The translations under genes and the position numbers were made by a program. Positions 22,838 through 36,708 of a DNA stretch of 64,000 nt are shown here, piece by piece. This stretch comes from Trichinella spiralis (Eukaryota > Nematoda > Enoplea > Trichinellida > Trichinellidae). The notes under the pieces were generated by a model. It was given only the letters and a program-made list of their open reading frames with translations, had not been told where the DNA came from and did no database searches. The stretch's first letter is position 1. Each line of letters starts with the position of its first letter. The stretch spans positions 1,669,804 through 1,733,803 of the forward strand of contig CM012954.1 in assembly GCA_000181795.3 (NCBI GenBank), given 5' to 3'.

Positions 22838-25800
22838 CTAGTCAATTTTCACAGATGCATATATTCGACGCACAAACTTCGCCGTTGCCATATAACCTAT
22901 GGCACCTGAAGAAAAGAGATTGCAATAATGAAGTCATAAAAAATAATAAATTAATATTTACCGCACATCAAACCAACAAATATACAAAACAAGCCAGAAT
23001 AGACAAAGTAAAATGTCGTCTGAAAAAACCCATACATCCTAGAACAAAAGCAAAATGAACAACAACAACTGAAACAATAGATAAAATGAAAAATCATACG
23101 CACCGAGTTTTATAAATGAAATAATAAATAGAATACAAGTACAAGTACAAGGATATGGATGCTCCAGAAAGAAAACTCGTCCAGCGCCTGAAATGTAGCA
23201 TAAAAACACACAATGAAAAGATTTTATAGAAAATTATCACGCTTACATACCAGCGATAGTCTTCTGAATTCAACAGCACATAAGTGCAGACAATGGTCAT
23301 ACACATGGTAACAGCCGCAAGCAAGATGGTAACCAAAAACATGAACCCGTAAACATAGTAAACTTTATATGCCCAGAATGATGTAAAAATAAAATACCTA
23401 CAACAACAAGTAACAAAAAGTCGAATAAGTAAGGAAGAAATCAATTTCTTATTATTTCATTCCTGAACACTTACACTTCTATAAATATAGAACCAAAAGG
23501 AAGCAAACCACCTCCGATTATGATCAACCAGGGTTGTAGGTAAATTTTCTTCTCAGGTATAGGGCGTGGCACTGCATTCACACGACAAGGATTATTCGGT
23601 CGGCCGCTCATATTTCGACCAACAACTGATCCAATCAACGTCAAAGGCAAAACGACCAAAGCATAAATCGCAACAATAGACGCCTAAAATAATAAATAAA
23701 AGTAAAAATAAAAACAAAAAAAATTATACCATCGTTCCAAATGGTATAGATCGAGTAGAACTTTGGTACAAAGCTGAAATATTGCCAATACTAGCAGCGG
23801 TGGCCACCAACAATGGCAGAAAACTACCACAACATAATGCTTGTTTGATCCACCTTTTGCCTGCAAAAAAGAAAACTATCATACATGATAATAAAAAATA
23901 AAATTGTCAAAAAATATGTTCATTAAATTACCTCCAAAATGAGTATATATGCAGCCGCCAACATATCCGCTGACTGGAGAAAATAAAGCGTAACAAAATA
24001 TCGTCGCAGTCAATATTGAACCTCGTCTAAAATTAGAAAGCATTCAAAGCATGCTTAAAAAAAATTATTCTTCAACAACTGTACATCAAATTGCATTGAA
24101 AGTAAAGTTATACTTTTAAATTCTTGTTACAGAATACATTTCACACAAATGGATTATCACGTGCATACTGTATTGAACTTACTCCAAATAAAGTTCTCCC
24201 CAAAAAGTGATGAGAATAACGACAATAACTAAGACAAATACATGGATTCCAGATCCGATGAGACATGAGAAAAGCATCGGAAAACTGGGAGACCGGAAAA
24301 CATCCCCGTGAATCTGTTTCCAGCCATATTCATCACCAAAGTCACGATCCTGTAATTACACGAAAAGGAAAGCTAACAATTCCCGAATTTAATGAAAACG
24401 TCAGTGATGCTTATTTACAAAATCGTCCATTTTCAAATCTTTCTCATAACGCGCATAATCTTTACGCAGAGTTCGCATGAGAATAAACGCAACGACTGTG
24501 ACCAAAAATATAACCATCATAAATGAATTGAACAAAGAAAACCAATGAATCTAAAAAAATATTTAAATCACAACTCTTTTTGAAAAAAGTTTTCTGAAAA
24601 ACAAACTCGATGTTTGAAAAAATTCGCATCTAAATACTTGTCGAATCTGTCGTGAAATCGAACAGTAGAAGGTTTCCACATTACCTATAAAAAAGGGATT
24701 TCAAAGAATTCGTTTCATGTGATTTTCAGTATTCTTAAAAATTTCATGCTCTTCAACAAATTAACCAAAACTTCGCACCTCGTAGGTTAGATCAAATGCA
24801 ACGTCAGGCTTCAAATCTATCCGATTATTGGAAGTCAGATTTACTTCGACAATAGTGTTACCGTTGTATCCAATTTCAAACAGTCGATGGGTAAATAATT
24901 TCATAGATTCTCCCGAATTTTCATCATTTCTATATTCTCCAACAATTCCTAAAACACTTATAAACTCTTACTGAAAACCAATGATGAACAATTCACTTCA
25001 CCAAACCCCATAAAGGTAGATCATCAATGTACATTTGAAACCAATAATGATTTCGAATAGCATGATGAAAAGCGTCCACTTCTTCGTTTAAAAGTGTTAA
25101 AGTACAATATGCTGTTTTAGCTACATTAACTAAACAAACAAGCGTAACTTAAAAAAGAACAACATTTATGTATTAAAATTAACGTACCTTTGAATTTTAT
25201 ATCCAAACCAGAAAACTCCAAGTCGACACCGAGTAAATTATCACTAATTGTTTCGTGATAATGAGCAATTGCAAGCTTGCTTCCCCGGCAAAATGGCAAT
25301 GAAAAGTATGGATAGGTTTCTTGTAAATTATGATACGGCCCAACGGTATTCATCCACAGCACAACTTCTTCACCATCTTTGTACTATAAATAATCTGGTC
25401 AATATCTGAACACATTAATATATACATATATAAACAACATGTATCACTTTAATTTGCATAAGCATACTAAATATAATGCTTACTTCAACTTTAGAGGCAT
25501 TAACAAACTAAAGGATACAAATATCATCATTATTTTCCCTCAATGTACCTGAGAATAAAATACTGTAACAATGTTTAAAATTTAATAAACAGATAAACTT
25601 ATAAAATTAAGAGCCAAGGTTACATGCTGACAGTTGAAATTGCATCATGTACAACAAAGTATGAATAGTAATGCAAAAAAATAAAAATATTTCTGCAACA
25701 TATACGTGTTCGTGTGTAATGAAATTTTTAGTACATTCACAGCTTCATATGCAAATTCAACAAAATAATTAAACAGAACAAGATTTTACTTATCAATATA

Positions 25801-26226
25801 TGCATTTATTTTTTCAAAATTCAATATTTAATGATTTTAAAAATTAAACTTACAAATTCATGCATATACATTTGTTTGACCGTACTTATTTATACTATGT
25901 ATTATTATAATTCGGTACAATGCCTTTACTGAATGAAAATAAGTAAGCCTTCAATATGAAAATGCAAAAACCTGCATTGCTTCAATTTAAATTAAATGTG
26001 TTTCAAATAAATCACAAGTATTGTCAAAGAAAGCATATTTTGAGAAAAAAAAGATAGGAAAGTGAAAACCGTGACCAACACCAAGCAGATGTACAATAGG
26101 GCCAGCTGAAAAATTCACATAAAAGTGTCAAAATGGACTTACCGTATGGCTGTGTTCATCTGCTTCCGTGGCCTTTAATAAAAACATGAATAAAATAACG
26201 AGAATTGATTTTAATTCATTTGCCAT
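22838..26226 (-). CDS. TM9SF3: Transmembrane 9 superfamily member 3
   Basis: The CDS is complement(join(22838-22905, 22962-23038, 23104-23187, 23251-23397, 23475-23683, 23730-23860, 23932-24026, 24183-24349, 24419-24550, 24607-24684, 24779-24948, 25007-25129, 25188-25383, 26143-26226)), 586 aa; human TM9SF3 is 589. Order: signal peptide (about 1-22); a lumenal domain with [35 protein letters not shown] and [20 protein letters not shown]; then nine membrane segments. These include the family blocks [43 protein letters not shown] and [13 protein letters not shown]. The C-terminus ends VKID, the KxD/E-type signal by which TM9 proteins bind COPI and stay in the Golgi. All 13 introns keep frame. 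The third coding exon ends at an unusual GTTTGG donor, needed to restore the LWGIVGE motif. The role is Golgi/endosomal sorting of membrane proteins. Confidence 0.95.
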
Positions 26227-27023
26227 AATTTTTAAGAGAAAGGCTTGCTTCACAATAACTTCGTTCAAGCAGTAAAAGTAAGACGTTGAGTTTTTCTGTA
26301 TTTTACGATTTTCAGGGATTAATCGTCGAAACTGTGGAAAAATTGCTCAAAATTAACTCGTTTCGTTTTGTTTGCTTAGATAATTAACAAAATGGGATAA
26401 ATGATAAAAGTATATTTACGTACAAGCTTATCTTTTAATATGAAAGGAAATTATTGAAATAAAATTTTCTGTATAAATTTGAAAACGAGCTTTCGATTTT
26501 CAAAGTAATTAATGTTTCATTAATTGATTTGTTAAAAAGTATGACAAAATCTACGAAATGAACACAACATTTTTGAAAATTTGCATTTGAACAACGTTCT
26601 ACTGAATGTAGTAGTTCAATGTTGGAAATTATCTCAACTTTTCACATGATCAAACATGACAAGAATTATTTATTATATCAAAGTCATGAAGTGAATGTTT
26701 CAAAAGATAAGTTACAAAGCATGATGTGACTTTCAGTGAATTTTGAATTGTTCAATTGCCAAATATCATATCATATCATATCGTAGGTTATGAAGTTTTC
26801 TTAAGATGTTTTGACATGACTAACAATGATATATGATTGGTGTCCCAGTAGTGTAAAGTTCTCATTTTGTTGAAACATTGCACAGAACCCAAATTTCATC
26901 AGGTCAGCATGCTACAATATGATTGAATGTCAAAATGTCCATTAAAGAAATAGTAACTTTAAATAAATTTTAATCATTAAAAGCAAAGTTTTTTGGTGAA
27001 AACAGTGTGCAATAACAACTAAT

Positions 27024-27072
27024 GATAGATTGATAGATGGACAGATAGACAGACAGACAGACAGATAGATAG
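27024..27072. repeat. (GATA/GACA)n tetranucleotide repeat
   Basis: Interspersed GATA and GACA units over roughly 50 bp. Confidence 0.85.
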
Positions 27073-27344
27073 TATGGATGATTTGAATTGATTTAATTTT
27101 CTTACCTCGTGTTGTCACATGCATAATTTATCTGAGCAAATATTTTTCAGAAGACATTTGTGCTTGATTTACAAAATTATTTGCAAATTTTGATTGATTT
27201 GACTCGTCAACTGAAACTGATGTTACGCGAGCAGAAAATGTATCTCAATCGGTCAATATTTCATCTAATAATACAAATTATACTCCAGTTTTCTTATTTA
27301 CAATAAATAACTTTACTTATTTTATTAAAATAACAGAACTTAAC

Positions 27345-27383
27345 AATAACAACAACAACAGTAATAATAATAATAATAATAAT
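27345..27383. repeat. (AAC)n(AAT)n compound microsatellite
   Basis: AAC units run directly into about seven AAT units. Confidence 0.85.
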
Positions 27384-29060
27384 ATGAGAATTAAACAAGT
27401 TGTAAAATTTGTAAAAGAAACAAAATTTTGTGTAACTGTTTTTGTATATTTTTCACAAAATGATTATTAATTGTTGCAATAAATCGGATGATGGTCGACA
27501 GTGTTCAGTTGAGTTGAGGTTCAGTTGTTCAAAGTTGAAACAGGAGGAGATGTTGGATGCGTATTTGGCAATGGCAACGGCGTGGATTTGAACGCGTCGA
27601 CCGTGACGTGAACATCGATCAGCTGTCAAAAACAATCCTCGGCGTTTAATCATTTGTCAGATGCTGACTGGCAGCTTCAACAGCTAATTTTGATAGATTG
27701 GCCTGTACCTCTCTCGCCTTGGCAAGCTTTGTTGCCATCCGACGGCTTTTTGAATTTTTTGTTCGTTTAATTTATGCTAATTTGCAAATTTTTATTCACA
27801 GTAATAATGATAGAAATGATGTATATGTATACTGTAGATTTAGTTTTGCGAATTGTTAATTCAAAATGATTCTCTTAATCAGCTTCATAATTGGACAGCA
27901 CTGTCAGTGGACGGTTTCATTTATTTTTGTTTCAGCCCCAGATTGACGAGCAGTTGCTGACAAAAATTTGTTGCCATCGTGTCCATCAGGCTATTTTAAT
28001 TATTCACCGCCTCCCATCATCACCAACACAACATAGTAATTGTGAAGCTCATTTACAGCAGCAGTAGAGAACAAACAAACAAAACAGCTAACAATTTAAT
28101 ATTCAATATTATCATTATTCTCATTTTAATGTTCATTTAAAATTTTCAAATGTGAATTTCTTTTGCCCATTCAAAATGGATAACATTTTTTCAAATATAA
28201 CTTTAAATAACAGCTTCTTTAAAAAAACTGATCAATGACTTTTGAATGTTGTTTATGACATGAACGTGCACATAATTTTACGTGCTGAAATGTTCGATGT
28301 CAAAAATTGAACGTTGCCATCAATCTGTATTGCAGCCGTTTATTCAAATGAAGTGAGTTGGCAGTGTGTTTTCAAGCTTGCCATCAAATTCGAACGACGA
28401 TTTTTTTCATTTTAATTTAAACAATATTTTTAAAATTAAACAAAAAACTAATAGCGATGATAATTAATGTACCTGTTTCAAAAGACGGCTGCACTGTGGG
28501 ATGTTGGACGCACGGTCGAGGTTACAGTGCGTACAGTAGGCGATGTACCATTTTTCAAACATGACTCATTCATCACAGTAATGTACAAATGATGAAACAG
28601 AAAATATTTAACAAAATGATAAAACGTGAATTTTGAATAGAATTTTAAATTAAAATAAAAACTATGCACAATTTCATGTATTTGAATATCAATGTCGTTA
28701 TAAAGGATAAAAATATTTTGCCATTTTTTTCTTCTTGTAGTTATTTATTAACGTTAAACGCTATCAGAAGCAGTTAATCCTGACTGCTGCTGACCTTGCA
28801 GTTGTCAATTCAACAGATGTTTGCAAGAAATTGCTCATATTGTTGTAAAATATTGCTTTTCAAAAGTTAAAATTTGGAACAAAAAAACAAAAGTTTGAAA
28901 TTTGATAAATTCACGTTGAAAAAATACTGTAGATAAAAAATAATCATGCAAGAAAGTGCGATCGTTCAGTTGATTTGTTTCAAAAAAGCAAAGGGAAGAG
29001 GAAAAGTGAAAAATTGGAAGAAGAATGCTTTCAAGTTGAAAAAATAAAGATGACAACTAC

Positions 29061-29089
29061 GACGACGACGATGATGATGATGATGATGA
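29061..29089. repeat. (GAC)n(GAT)n microsatellite
   Basis: Three GAC units are followed by about six GAT units. It lies in no recognised exon. Confidence 0.8.
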
Positions 29090-30171
29090 GGTTGAGAATG
29101 TCAGCATTCACCAGCATACGGATGATTCAAATTGATTGATACCGTTGGAGATATAGATTGGTTGGTTGGGGAAGAAAATTTATGTATCAACTGGCGTCCG
29201 GTGAGTTTGGAAGGCAAAATTTGTGCCCGCACACAAGTGCCTGATGCACAAGCGACGGACGTGCGTTTGTCATTTTCAGCTTTATCTTTTTTCGCTCACT
29301 GATGGATGTTTTGTCATGAAAGTGACACGGCCATCCGGTCCGGTCTTTCAATAGTGGAAAGAACAAATTTGAAAAATGCACATTAAAACAAGCAAAAACA
29401 TAATAAATTTGAGCAGATGGTTCAACCTGTACGCGTCGGAAGATGCAAAATTGAAAAGCGAAAAATGTAAATTTATTATTTCTTCAGTTTGCGCTAAATT
29501 TAACAACCTGCTTCAATAAAATGGCTAATTATATCTCCGAGGCAGATGTATAATTTATTATTCAATTGCCAAACAGGGAATCATCACTTTCAATAATAAT
29601 AATAATTTTTGTTCCATTATAATAACAATTATATGAAAGAAGACGATGATGAAAATTTTTCATAAAAATTTACCTTTTAATTATAACTGTGAACGCACTG
29701 CATTTTACGTGCCCAAAATGAAAAGTAATCCATTTGTTATAAAATTAGCCGTGTGCTTATTGACTTTTACACGCTGCAGGCTTTGTTTAAGCAGAAAGAA
29801 ACTGTTCAACGTAAAAAATTGATGGCACACTTGCAATATGCAAGTTTTGAATCATCTTTTTTTCAAAGCAGCTAATTTTACCTTATAAAAATAGTGGAAA
29901 AAACAATAATAAGACCAGTGAGGGGTTTACTATTGTAGACTAAATTTAGCAACTGTCACGAGTGTTGGATATTTGAGTAATGACACCCGAGTGGAATTTG
30001 CATTTGACATTAGTCAGTTTCATTAGTTACACAATTTCTGCTTTATGTTTATCGTCATCGCCACTTCTAGACACACCACACACCTCGAAGATTAATTTTC
30101 TACAATACAGTACGAAAATGTTAATATGATTCACAAGAAAAAAATTTACAAAAGTAGAAGAAAAGCAACAG

Positions 30172-30203
30172 TAATAATAATAATAATTATTATTATTATT
30201 ATC
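30172..30203. repeat. Palindromic (AAT)n(ATT)n repeat
   Basis: About five AAT units are joined head-on to about five ATT units, so the two halves are reverse complements and can form a hairpin. It sits 40 bp left of a GC-elevated island. Confidence 0.8.
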
Positions 30204-32363
30204 ATGAAATTTAAAAATGATAATTTTGTGTTGTAGACGGTCGATTAGTCTTTCAGTGGTCAGTGTTCACGCATTTTTGAGCATTTTCGGGGTCAGCATC
30301 CACAAGAACACAAGCTCAACGGGGGAAAAGAGCCCACTTTGACGTGGCTGTTGTGTTTGACGGCTAATCTTTTCGGAATCTTTCAAGCGTCGACGATCAA
30401 TTCTGCATTAGCATATCGCCTGTGATCCGCTGTCGTACGACACAACCAGCCGCGCTGACATTCATCGAATGCTTGTTAATCTGTCAGGCAAACTCTCCTC
30501 GACCATAGCGTATCATTTGTGGTCATTTTCATCGGCCAGGGTGCAATCAATCCAGGCCGAAACAACGCGCACATTCATCTTCCAACAATTTGACATGCTC
30601 CAGCTTGGATGACGGAACCGCTGGTGCCGATCGTTTGTTCTCCTCCTCCATCATCGCACAACGGCCAGTTGTCACTGAAGGTTTTTATAAATTTTCCATT
30701 ATTCATACAGAATTTACAAATTCTGCAAAACATCCTGCACGCAATAATAATAATAAGTATAATAATTCAATTTTCAAAATTAGAACGCGCAATTTATTAT
30801 TAAAAACAAGAGAAAGCAACAAAAAAGAATCCCTCATGACGATGATAATGGACACGCGCTATCAGAGCATCTTTGACTGACAACTGTGACATTATTTTGG
30901 CAAAACTGAGTGAAGAATAAAACACAGAGGTGATTCATTTTGAATTTCAAAAAATAAATGAAAAATGATTTACAATTAAATATTAATTGCTAAAAATAAA
31001 ACTTTGTCCTCTTTCATAAAGGTTCAACAACAACGGAAAAACAATTGCAATTGGAAAAAACATCAACAAAAGATACTGTAAAAAGAGAACGAATACTTGT
31101 TTTGGATAAAATGAAAATAAAGTTAGTTTTTTTTTGGATATGCAAATATATTTTAATTGAAAATTTTCGACCGATGCAATGAGCGAGAGAAAAAATTGTT
31201 TTCTTTGCATTGATCGAGTGACATTTTTCAAATTTACGATCGTCGTAATAAACGAGGGCCATTTGTCACCACGCCCGGATCTGTTGAAATGCATTACGCA
31301 GAAGAAGGTTAAGAAAGGAAGGCAAAAAAATAAATTTAAAATAAAAAATAATACAATCCATCCTGTGAACAACAAGAACAAAAAGAAGCAAAATTGATAA
31401 TTGCCCTGCACTGAATGGTGACTTTTCCATTTGACAGTTATAAAATTTAAATTATAAATCAAACTGATGAATGACTGTGAAATGAGTTCGCATTAAGTCG
31501 TCATGTTTCATTCTCGGCTGGGCGATTTTTATCTCAACTGAAGATATAACCGAAACGCCGACGCCATCGCGCAACGACAACAACATTCGTCCAGAAGATG
31601 CTGAACAATAATGAAAAAGCCAAAAACAGCACAGAAAACGAAAGTCCCATTCACAATAATTGAATTCTCTACATATTCACTTTTATCGATAAAAATTATT
31701 AAAATTTTTATTAATATTAAACTACTTGAAACTTTTCAATTAATAATATTTGGCTAATGGTGGAAAAATATTTCACATGCTTTGCATAGTTTGAAAACTT
31801 GTTCAAATGGCAATTCATTCATTTGCCTGTAAATCATCTCTCAGGTACTTTGCACTGTTTACAGTAAGCAAACTGTCGAGTTTGTTTATACGTTGTTGTT
31901 GTTGGGAGTTTCTTTTTCGTGAACAAATTTGATATGGAAATTTTTACACCTCACTTGCAACATCTTTTATTTATAAACAACAAAACAAAAATAACAAATT
32001 TAACTTTGTATTTCATTTAAATTTAAATTGATAAAATCAAATAACTTTTTTCTTTCGTGAAATTTGAAAATAAACTAGTTACAAAAATGTACAACATTTG
32101 TATGTTAAATTTATGTTTTCCAGGTCATCTCAGTATTCTGTTCGTCATCCTAGCATCCTATTGCTTTTTTGCCCGTTGCAGACGGGATTAATGACATGAC
32201 AAAACGAAAATTACAAACAACTTCCTACTTTGCTTACGTGAATTATTTCCATTTTATGGATATTTGAATTGTGCGTGGTCGAAATTTATTGCCAACCCGA
32301 TGACAGTATCTAGTGCAGAATTAGTTGCAATGTTCACACGTAAATGTTTTCTATTGCTCTTTT

Positions 32364-32374
32364 GGGGGGGGGGG
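32364..32374 (+). repeat. Run of 11 G
   Basis: This is the longest G homopolymer in the window and it stands in AT-rich DNA. It may be a sequencing or assembly weak point. Confidence 0.9.
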
Positions 32375-35300
32375 AAGCAAAATTTTTTTTGTTGGATCCT
32401 GCTTTTTACCATCAAGCAAAAAACCGACAACCTTGGACAAAGCACATATAATATTATTGCACTTACTGATGATGTCTTGTGCTGACCAATGTCACTTATT
32501 TCGACGATGCCAAGTTGTGTTGACCTATTTGAATTTCCATTTGCATGTACAAACAACTATTCACAGGTCAACAACAGAGCTTAAAATTTGAAAGTTCAAA
32601 ATCTGCACGAAACGTTTCAATTATTGCTAATACTGTAAAATTTATTTATGCTCAAATTACAAATCGACCAAACAAAACTGTTGGACAATTGTTGCCTTTG
32701 CTATTCGAGGAGTTGTTATTCGTATAATTTTCACTTTTGGAAAAACACTCTTCAGAACAATTAACTTTCCACTTGACACTTTTGATTGAATAAATTGAAA
32801 AAATTTCATTAACACCATACTATGACTAGTAACATGAGTAGCAGCACTCAAACAAACAGCAGCAGCAGCAGCAGTAACAGCATTTTGACTACTACACACC
32901 ACTGGTAACGAAAAATGTCTTGTGGAAAAGCTAGAGCAATCGATAAACAAACATATTCATCCTATCGCTTACCTTACTGCTACTGTTGGATTTTGAAAAT
33001 TTTTTTAACACTCTTCACAATCATGACAACTTTTGTTTATCTTTTCACGTGTCTGATGTTTTGTTTTTGTTTGATTACTGTACTTTTGTAAAAATTGAGA
33101 AAAAGTTTTTCAGGTGTCAATTTATATAGAAGTTGTTTTTGTCGAATAATAATTTACAAAAAAAATAAAGAAGAAAAAGCCAATGTCCGATGATCAGTAG
33201 AACAGACGTTATTGTGTGTCAGAGAACGAGAAATGCTGTCATATGTGCATATAAATCACCATTATTTATTTATTGGGTGCATTGTAGTTTTTGTATTTTC
33301 AAATTACACAACGACGACAACGGTGCAGCCAGGAAACCTTCGAAAGATTATCTACAGGAATTGTTGTTCAATGTTGGTCATTTTTCATCCGTCTGAAAGT
33401 TAATTGCCAGAAAATTTAAACATATGGGATGCTGAACTATTTTGAACAATGACAAGACGGAGAGCTTTCAATCAACGCCAAAATCGCTCATGTCACTCTG
33501 TGTTATCCGGCAAAATAATGATTTCGCTTTTCAACTTGAAACACATTCACTTTGTTGTTTGTCAATTTGCTGAATTTCATATTCATAATTGTTTGTTGTT
33601 GTTGTACAAAAATGCAAAAATTCCTTTGTTAATTGCAGAGTTTTGAATAATTTGCAAATCTGAAGCATTGCAAAGAGTCTCTGCATTGTCATTTGTTGTG
33701 CTGATTTATATATTTCAATTGTTACGTATCACTGTGAAGAAGTTGTAAACAGTTTCCTTGTTTATGGAAGTTTCAGATCAGGGTGGCCAAATATTTTTTT
33801 CAAAAAAAGAACACAAACTGATCATTGATGAGCTTGAAAAATAGAATTTCATTGACGAAGAAGCAGGAAAAAGCATTTCTTGTAAATGATAATAGCCTGT
33901 AGTTGCGTTTGAAAAGTTAATGGCATCTGGCATGTTAGCAAGTGCATATGGCCGCCGACGTGCGAATGCTCTTTTTCCCATTGCCCCCCACGTGAACGAG
34001 CTCTATTAGAAGCATATTTTGGGGGAAGAAATTTTAAATTTAAAAATGAAAATGCTCTTCGCTCGTGAAAATGTGCGTTTCAGAAGAATATCGAAAGAGC
34101 AGCAAAAAGCATTAATCGCACAAGGCTGAATTCGTGAAATACGACTGCCCTGGGCATTTGGGACCGGATGATGAATGGCAAGATTCGAATTTGCCACGCC
34201 AACTGGAGCCACACCGATTATTGTTCACCCTTCTGAGGGCAGTGGCATTGCCGGGTTGTGTTGGACAGTTGGACAAGTGTCACCGAGAGAAATAAATCTC
34301 TGGACATTGGACACAAGACAAGCAACAACAAATACAACGCATTCGGGTGGCAATACCAACAACAGGCAAATAAACAAAAGCAGCTGCTTTTCCTGTTGCC
34401 TTGTTCCTCCCGACCGGACTTGTTATTGCTGAATAGTAAGTAATTTTGATCAAAAAGGGAAAAATAATAATTTTCCAATCGAATACCGATGAACAGAAAA
34501 ATAAGCAATTTGTCATCTCCAAACGCAGCAGCTGTTTGTGACATTTCAACTCTTTTGACAACCATGTTGCAGAAATTTTGGAACATTAAAGTAAAAAACA
34601 CACACATATATATATGAATGAATAAATAAAGAAAACATAATAAAAACAACAGCAACTTGTAAATCGTGGGAATATAATAAAAAAGAAACAATTAGACGAT
34701 GGTTTTACAAAAATTTGGTGGAAAGAATTCAGTCGACGCACCAAATGGACCCAGATATGCCTGCAAATGCAGTATATATATTGGGATTTTGATTTACTTT
34801 TATTCACTGCGCACAATTAGCAGCGGTACAGTTGATAGCAAGTAACATATTAAGTTGTAAATGAAAAGTTTTTGACAGCCGGTAATGGATCGACCGAGCG
34901 ATCAGAGACGACGCCCGCCGCCGCTTGCAACACAACCCAACGCTTATTGTTGCCCACTTTTCCAACCCAATTGGTTCGACAAGCAAATGGCTGAAACGAC
35001 AGCTTGTCATTTTTGTCACACGGTTGACAATTTCTTTATTTGATCAACTGTCGAACCAGAAATGCAATTTCGAAAAATTTTTCATCCCACCAGAAAAATA
35101 GAAATCCATTTTTACAATTTGACCAACAAGCAACCAAACACAATTAATTGAAACAAAAAAAAATTCGATCGTGCATTCTTTGTTTTCACAAAATCCAATT
35201 GGATTACTGTAATTGTACAGTTGGATTGTTGGAACCCAAACAAAAAGCAATATTTATTTGTTTACGTCCAATTTTGACATGTGTCAGTGGAGTTGGTTGA

Positions 35301-35621
35301 CGTTTGTGGAAAAAAAAAACTTTCCGGCCGTCGTCGATAACCGAAAATGGCAACGCTCAAAGCGACACGTCGTTGTGTTAAAATTGCGTCACGCCGACAC
35401 GTCCGTCTCTCTCTTTGTCCCGACAACGACCATATTCAAAATTTTTGTTCCTCTCGTTTTATTGGTGGAAATATTTTTGAATTTGAAAAAAAAAACCCGT
35501 AATGACTCATCATCAGAATATTTGAAAAAAAAGAATGAAATTTTTTTTGGTGTTAATTATATTAACCTGAATGATGAAATTGACAAGTTGACAAAAGGCT
35601 GTCGCAATTGTACAAAGCAAA

Positions 35622-35647
35622 TAAACAAACAAACAAACAAACAAACA
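35622..35647. repeat. (AAAC)n microsatellite
   Basis: About six AAAC units. Confidence 0.85.
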
Positions 35648-36037
35648 CGACAATGTCTGTCGGTTGTTGTTGTTTTACGTGCTTTCAAGTCGGTCGGCAT
35701 TTTGCTTTTGATCTTCTTTTTGTTTTTTTTTTGACGCAAGCGTCAAAACACGAACGGCCCCGTCGTGACCGGTTGGTGTGGTTGTAAAAGGTGACGACCG
35801 ACGGTCAGTTGCGGTGTGAATCGCTTGGAAAGTTCGGAACCGGTGTTGGTCGGTCGGCGGCGGGCCGTTTGTTTGGTCGTAAAATCTGCCCGCGTTCAAA
35901 GGATGCCGCCGCCACTGTTCAATTAGATCATCAATTCGTCGTCGGCAATATATTCATTCCTCATGTATAAAATTAGCGCGCATAAAAAGCCGAACGATTA
36001 GATCAATGATTAGACCAACTGCAGCAGCAGAAATAAA

Positions 36038-36059
36038 AGGAGGAGGAGGAGGAGGAGGA
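36038..36059. repeat. (GGA)n microsatellite
   Basis: About seven GGA units. Confidence 0.85.
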
Positions 36060-36682
36060 TTGAAAAAACTAACCATGAAAATAGAGAATATACCGTGTGA
36101 AAGTGAAATTATTATTATTTTTTTCTCACTCACTCTCTCTCTCCGTTGCACAATTTACCATCAACACGTTGTACTGTGTTTTTATCAGTTTAAAGCTCGA
36201 AGGTCGTCAAACTTCGTGTACTTTCATGAAACACCACGTGTTTACACACATTTTCGACAAAACACGTCACCGGCATTTATGTCTCTCCAACGGCCAGCAT
36301 GTCTTTCTTTTCCATTAAAAAAAAATAATAAAACCGGATACAGTGGTAATGAAAATGATGTTTAAATTGAAAATAATTTACAATTCAATTGAAAAGCAAG
36401 CAACGAAGTTTTCAAATTCTCGTTTGGAAATTGTGTACACATTTGTCATTGGAAATGGTGAGAGCATGCATAAATTTGAACAAAGAAAAAGCACCGATGT
36501 CGGGCCAAAAGTAGCAGCTGCTCGGCAAACGCACAAAGCAGCCATCTCGACAGGGACAAAACCAAGCAAGTAATAAATCAAACGTAGCTGACAGCGGACG
36601 TCCATTTGATAAAAACGTCCTGCTACTACTTCTACTACCGCCATTAATACTCCTCCTCGGCTACTAGTTATTATAAGTACTA

Positions 36683-36708
36683 CTAGTAGTAGTAGTAGTA
36701 GTAGTAGT
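36683..36708. repeat. (TAG)n microsatellite
   Basis: About eight TAG units, preceded by a short inverted CTACTAG element. Confidence 0.85.

Noticed and set aside
30983-31462. 159-codon minus-strand open frame rich in Phe/Leu
   Set aside because: It lies in a strand-skewed T-rich stretch where stops are scarce. The product is low-complexity hydrophobic with no recognisable domain.
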